In this document: piece by piece, positions 33,087-36,024 of the stretch
Numbering within the stretch: position 1 is the stretch's first letter
How the letters are laid out: every line of letters starts with the position of its first letter
Source of the DNA: Rhodoferax sp.
GTDB lineage: Bacteria; Pseudomonadota; Gammaproteobacteria; Burkholderiales; Burkholderiaceae_C
Direction of reading: 5' to 3'
Length of the DNA stretch: 36,024 bases
NCBI GenBank assembly: GCA_018063505.1
Contig: JAGPBF010000017.1
Span: 1 to 36,024, forward strand
Made by a program: the position numbers and the translations under genes
The notes under the pieces: generated by a model
The model's input: the letters and a program-made list of their open reading frames with translations, nothing else
Told to the model about the DNA's origin: nothing
The model's database searches: none

Positions 33087-33193
33087 CACCTGCGGGTCGC
33101 TCCCCGGTTGAATTGCACCGCAATGCGCAGCACGATACTTGGTGGATGAAAATGGACCTGTCGCGTGCGTGTGGTGACCTGCGCAGCGGCGAC

Positions 33194-33205
33194 AATACCG
33201 GTATT
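33194..33205. promoter_or_regulatory. 12-bp perfect palindrome before trhO
   Basis: AATACCGGTATT is a perfect palindrome, 32 bases before ATG 33237. A possible promoter, TTGCAC (33113-33118) with GATACT (33134-33139), has a short 15-base spacer and lies upstream. The palindrome would then sit in the leader, where it could bind a dimeric repressor or form an RNA hairpin. Function is unknown. Confidence 0.35.
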
Positions 33206-33236
33206 CCCTGTTGATACCGTTTGCCGGTCCGTCCCC

Positions 33237-34208
33237 ATGCCGCGTTTCCTGACCGCTGCCCTCTATAAATTTGTCGAACTGCCTGACTTCGCCGAACTGC
33301 AGGCACCTTTGCTGGATCTTTGCCGCCAGCACGGGGTCAAGGGCACCTTGTTGCTGGCCAGCGAGGGGATCAACGGCACGATTGCAGGCGCGCCGGCCGA
33401 TGTGGGCGCGGTATTGGCCTGGCTGCGCAGCGATTCCCGGTTCTCGGATCTGGAGCACAAGGAGTCATGGGCCATTGATGCGCCGTTCCACCGCATGAAG
33501 GTGCGGCTCAAATCCGAGATTGTCAGCATGCATGTCGAGGGGCTCAATCCGGCGCGCATGGCAGGCACCTATGTGAAACCCGAGGACTGGAATGCGCTGA
33601 TCAGCGAGCCGGACGTGGTCGTCATCGATGCGCGCAACGACTACGAAGTGTCCATCGGCAGCTTTGCCGGGGCCCATGATCCCAGGACTCACAGTTTCTC
33701 TGAACTACCGGCCTGGCTGGAGGAGCATACCGGGCCGGGTCGCATGCTCGACACGACTGGCGGGCGCAAGCCGCGGGTGGCGATGTTCTGCACCGGCGGC
33801 ATCCGCTGCGAGAAATCCACCGCCTTGTTGCGCTCGCGCGGTTTCGAGGAGGTCTACCACCTGCAGGGCGGCATCCTGAAATACCTGGAAACCGTGGCGC
33901 CCGCGGACAGCTTGTGGCAAGGGCAGTGTTTCGTGTTCGACGAGCGGGTGTCGGTTGGCCATGGGCTCGAACCCGGGGGCCTCAGTCTGTGCCGGTCCTG
34001 CCGACGCCCGTTGGGCGAGCAGGACAAGTTGTCCCCGCTGTACCAGGAAGGTGTGTCCTGCGCCGCCTGTCACGAGAGCCGGGACGACGCGAAGAAGGCG
34101 GCATTGGCCGAACGGCAGCGACAGGTCACACTGGCCAAGGCACGGGGGCTGGCCCACATCGCCGCCGAAATGCCGGTGCGTGCGCGTGCACCGCAGGCCA
34201 CCGACTGA
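33237..34208 (+). CDS. trhO: tRNA uridine(34) hydroxylase TrhO (YceA-like rhodanese)
   Basis: A 323-residue TrhO. The N-terminal acylphosphatase-like domain shows GVKGTLLLASEGINGTIAG (33-51) and WAIDAPFHRMKVRLKSEIV; the rhodanese domain carries the active cysteine Cys185 in FCTGGIRCEKST. A C-terminal pair of CxxC motifs (LCRSCRRPL, CAACHES) looks like a small zinc ribbon. TrhO makes 5-hydroxyuridine at tRNA wobble position 34 using oxygen, in parallel with the prephenate-dependent TrhP route. ATG 33237 begins the conserved PRFLTAALYKF; the frame extending to 33165 is not conserved in style. Confidence 0.95.
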   Translation: MPRFLTAALYKFVELPDFAELQAPLLDLCRQHGVKGTLLLASEGINGTIAGAPADVGAVLAWLRSDSRFSDLEHKESWAIDAPFHRMKVRLKSEIVSMHVEGLNPARMAGTYVKPEDWNALISEPDVVVIDARNDYEVSIGSFAGAHDPRTHSFSELPAWLEEHTGPGRMLDTTGGRKPRVAMFCTGGIRCEKSTALLRSRGFEEVYHLQGGILKYLETVAPADSLWQGQCFVFDERVSVGHGLEPGGLSLCRSCRRPLGEQDKLSPLYQEGVSCAACHESRDDAKKAALAERQRQVTLAKARGLAHIAAEMPVRARAPQATD

Positions 34209-34239
34209 CGGTTGCGCAGGTCTTGACGGTCCTCTGGCG

Positions 34240-34977
34240 GTGAACCCTTCTGTATCTGAAGATTGCTGCGCCGCTGAAATTCCTTTGCTCGAGGACCCGG
34301 TGGGACACTTGCAGCGCCGGATCGCGATGGCAAGGACCCAAGGCGCGGGCCGCCTGGTCGTTGGCCTGGCAGGTTTCCCCGGCGCGGGCAAGAGCACCCG
34401 GGCGCAGGAGCTGGTCGATGCACTCAACCAGCGTCTTGGAACCGGCGCCGCCATGGTCGCGGGCATGGACGGCTTTCACCTGACACGTGCCCAGCTTGCC
34501 GCTTTTGCCGATCCGGCGGCCGCGTTGGCACGCCGCGGCGCACCCTGGACCTTCGATCCGCTGGCGCTGGCGCGGCGCTTGCAGCAGATTCGTGCGATGG
34601 TTTTGCCCGCCGCTGGTGCTGGCGCGGCCGTGGCCGTGGCCAGCGTCGCATGGCCGGGCTTTGCCCACGGTGTGGGAGACCCCGTGGCCGATGCGATCGG
34701 GATTGCAGCATCGGTGCAACTGGTGCTGGTCGAGGGCCTGTATCTGCTGCACCGCGATGATGGCTGGGACTTGTCGGCACAGCTCGACGAGTGCTGGTTC
34801 CTGGATGTGCCACTCGATCTGGCCATGGAGCGCATCACGCTGCGCCATATGGCCAGCCGGGGCCTTGATCGCCGCCAGGCCCTGGCCAGGGTCGACGCAA
34901 ATGACCGTCTCAATGCGCGGATCGTGGCAGCCGGCCGGCACCGGGCGCACTGGCGGCTGGCCGACACACCGCGCTGA
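34240..34977 (+). CDS. P-loop nucleoside/uridine kinase-like protein
   Basis: A kinase of about 245 residues. Walker A is VVGLAGFPGAGKST, followed by MVAGMDGFHLTRAQL, RRGAPWTFDPLALARRL, a DPV-A region near GVGDPVADAI, VLVEGLYLLH and LDVPLDLAMERITLRHM with an R-x(2)-D-N-R-like LARVDANDRLNARIV. This order matches the bacterial uridine kinase/phosphoribulokinase-like group (FrcK/YggC-like). A sugar or nucleoside kinase role is likely, but substrate is unknown. The start is uncertain: GTG 34240 (VNPSVSEDCC) is chosen because LLEDPVGHLQRRIAMA looks genuine; ATG 34327 or TTG 34285 are alternatives. It begins 31 bases after trhO. Confidence 0.82.
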   Translation: MNPSVSEDCCAAEIPLLEDPVGHLQRRIAMARTQGAGRLVVGLAGFPGAGKSTRAQELVDALNQRLGTGAAMVAGMDGFHLTRAQLAAFADPAAALARRGAPWTFDPLALARRLQQIRAMVLPAAGAGAAVAVASVAWPGFAHGVGDPVADAIGIAASVQLVLVEGLYLLHRDDGWDLSAQLDECWFLDVPLDLAMERITLRHMASRGLDRRQALARVDANDRLNARIVAAGRHRAHWRLADTPR

Positions 34978-35029
34978 CCCCGGCGCCGGAACACCGTCTC
35001 CCACCTGGACGGCTCCGTCGGGCCGGTGG

Positions 35030-36024
35030 CTACATCGACTGCAGCAGCATCGTGCGGTAATCCTCGCGGGTGGCGAGCCGGGGATTGGTCTTGTGGCAAT
35101 GGTCGGCCATGGCGCCATCGATGATGGCCTCGTACTGGCTTTCCTGAACCCCCATCGAGGCCAGACCGGTTGGCAGGCCCAGGCGCTGGCCCATGTCCTT
35201 GATGGCGGGTCCGATGTCGCCTGGCGAGGCCAGGCCCATGGCCCTGGCCATGCGTTCGAGGCGCTTTTCCTTCTGGATCGACTCGGCGCTGGTGTTGAAC
35301 GCGATCACGGCCGGCAGAAATACCGCGTTGAGTGTGCCGTGGTGCAAACCGGGATCGATGCCGCCCAGGCTGTGGCTGAGCGAATGTACGCAGCCAAGGC
35401 CTTTCTGGAACGCCATCGCCCCCTGCATCGATGCACTCATCATGTTCAGCCGCGCATCGCGGTCGCTGCCGTCGCGGGTGGCGCGTTCGATATGCGCCCA
35501 GGCGCGCTCCAGCCCGTCGAGCGCGATGCCGTCGGCCGGCGGGTTGAAGGCCGGAGCCATGAAGGTCTCCATGCAATGGGCGATCGCATCCATGCCGGTG
35601 GCTGCGGTCATTCGCGGCCCCAGGCCCAGGGTAAGTTCCGGGTCGCAGATGGCGGCGCGCGGCACCAGATGCCAGGAGTGGAAACCGAGCTTGCGTCCAT
35701 CGTCCAGGATCAGGATCGCGCCACGCGCGACCTCGCTGCCAGTGCCGCTGGTGGTTGGCACCGCAATCAGCGGAACGCAACGCTCCGTGATGCGTGCCGA
35801 GCCACCTTCAATGGTGGCGTAGGTCTTGAGCGCGCCATCGTGGCGCGCCGCAATCGCCACGCCTTTGGCGCAGTCGATGGCAGATCCACCACCCAGTGCT
35901 ATCAGGCCGTCACAGTGCTTGTCGTGGAATACGTTGGTTGCTGCCCGCACGGCGGCTTCGTTGGGGTTGGACGGCGTCTCGTCGTAGACAGCCGCATCCA
36001 TGTTGGGCAACATGTCGAGCGCCT
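35030..36024 (-). CDS. Iron-containing alcohol dehydrogenase (N-terminus outside window)
   Basis: About 330 residues of a group III alcohol dehydrogenase; the frame runs off the right edge and the missing part is about 50 residues. The nucleotide site GLIALGGGSAIDCAKG, PTTSGTGSEV and the metal-binding pattern are complete: Asp and His in GMDAIAHCME, and His residues in GCVHSLSHSLGG and LHHGTLN. The end is typical (CHKTNPRLATREDYRTMLLQS). Members oxidise or reduce alcohols or hydroxyacids with NAD. It converges with the kinase gene across 52 bases that contain CCGGCGCCGG (34980-34989) but no T tract. No link to neighbouring genes is evident. Confidence 0.93.
   Translation of the reverse strand, partial: ALDMLPNMDAAVYDETPSNPNEAAVRAATNVFHDKHCDGLIALGGGSAIDCAKGVAIAARHDGALKTYATIEGGSARITERCVPLIAVPTTSGTGSEVARGAILILDDGRKLGFHSWHLVPRAAICDPELTLGLGPRMTAATGMDAIAHCMETFMAPAFNPPADGIALDGLERAWAHIERATRDGSDRDARLNMMSASMQGAMAFQKGLGCVHSLSHSLGGIDPGLHHGTLNAVFLPAVIAFNTSAESIQKEKRLERMARAMGLASPGDIGPAIKDMGQRLGLPTGLASMGVQESQYEAIIDGAMADHCHKTNPRLATREDYRTMLLQSM

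Noticed and set aside
34978-35029. Possible bidirectional terminator between the kinase and alcohol dehydrogenase genes
   Set aside because: CCGGCGCCGG at 34980-34989 is palindromic but has no loop or T tract. Palindromes of this composition are common at this GC content.
1-36024. Mobile element, prophage, toxin-antitoxin, CRISPR or defence island
   Set aside because: Codon use and GC content appear uniform, gene families are core or metabolic, and I found no integrase, transposase, array of spaced repeats or tRNA-linked direct repeat.

Overview
The window reads as one stretch of a GC-rich (roughly 64% by eye) betaproteobacterial chromosome. The order selO-msrB-yciB-bolA-ppiC, a LivHMGF transporter beside beta-oxidation genes, and GTG/TTG starts with purine-rich ribosome sites suggest Burkholderiales, perhaps a Comamonadaceae relative. 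That placement is inferred from gene content and order, not from a marker gene. I see no rRNA, tRNA, CRISPR array, insertion sequence or phage gene.

Layout. (1) 1-1445, plus strand: the end of an EamA/DMT exporter and a DUF1624/HGSNAT-like membrane protein. (2) 1546-5140, minus strand: a compact housekeeping operon, selO, msrB, yciB, bolA and a periplasmic parvulin, ending at a minus-strand terminator near 1444-1468. (3) 5290-24238, plus strand: about 19 kb of closely packed genes for acyl-CoA metabolism. They are an acyl-CoA ligase, LivHMGF, a hydratase/3-hydroxyacyl-CoA dehydrogenase fusion, a membrane-anchored PM20D1-like M20 hydrolase, a thiolase, a FadE-size acyl-CoA dehydrogenase, a 74-residue membrane protein, an SDR, a hotdog thioesterase, an MDR reductase, an AidB-like dehydrogenase, a GST, an ElaA-like acetyltransferase and a second SDR. 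(4) 24281-28196, minus strand: a FeeM/autoinducer-synthase-like acyltransferase followed by a 7TM-PAS-GGDEF-EAL protein. (5) 28644-34977, plus strand: tex, an HDOD protein, a patatin-like lipase, trhO and a P-loop kinase. (6) 35030 to the right edge, minus strand: an iron-containing alcohol dehydrogenase cut by the window end.

How the genes fit together. The 19-kb block holds every enzyme class of a beta-oxidation spiral (ligase, dehydrogenase, hydratase, hydroxyacyl dehydrogenase, thiolase) plus an ABC importer that lacks a binding protein. The unexpected member is a PM20D1-like hydrolase; the mammalian relative makes and breaks N-fatty-acyl amino acids. A FeeM-like acyltransferase, from a fold that makes N-acyl amino acids or acyl-homoserine lactones, lies about 3 kb downstream beside a cyclic-di-GMP protein. 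The window may therefore encode a system that makes and consumes N-acyl amino acids. This is a hypothesis from neighbourhood and family knowledge only. A perfect 14-bp palindrome just downstream of a -10-like element, before the hydratase/dehydrogenase gene, suggests repression by an unlinked TetR-type regulator.
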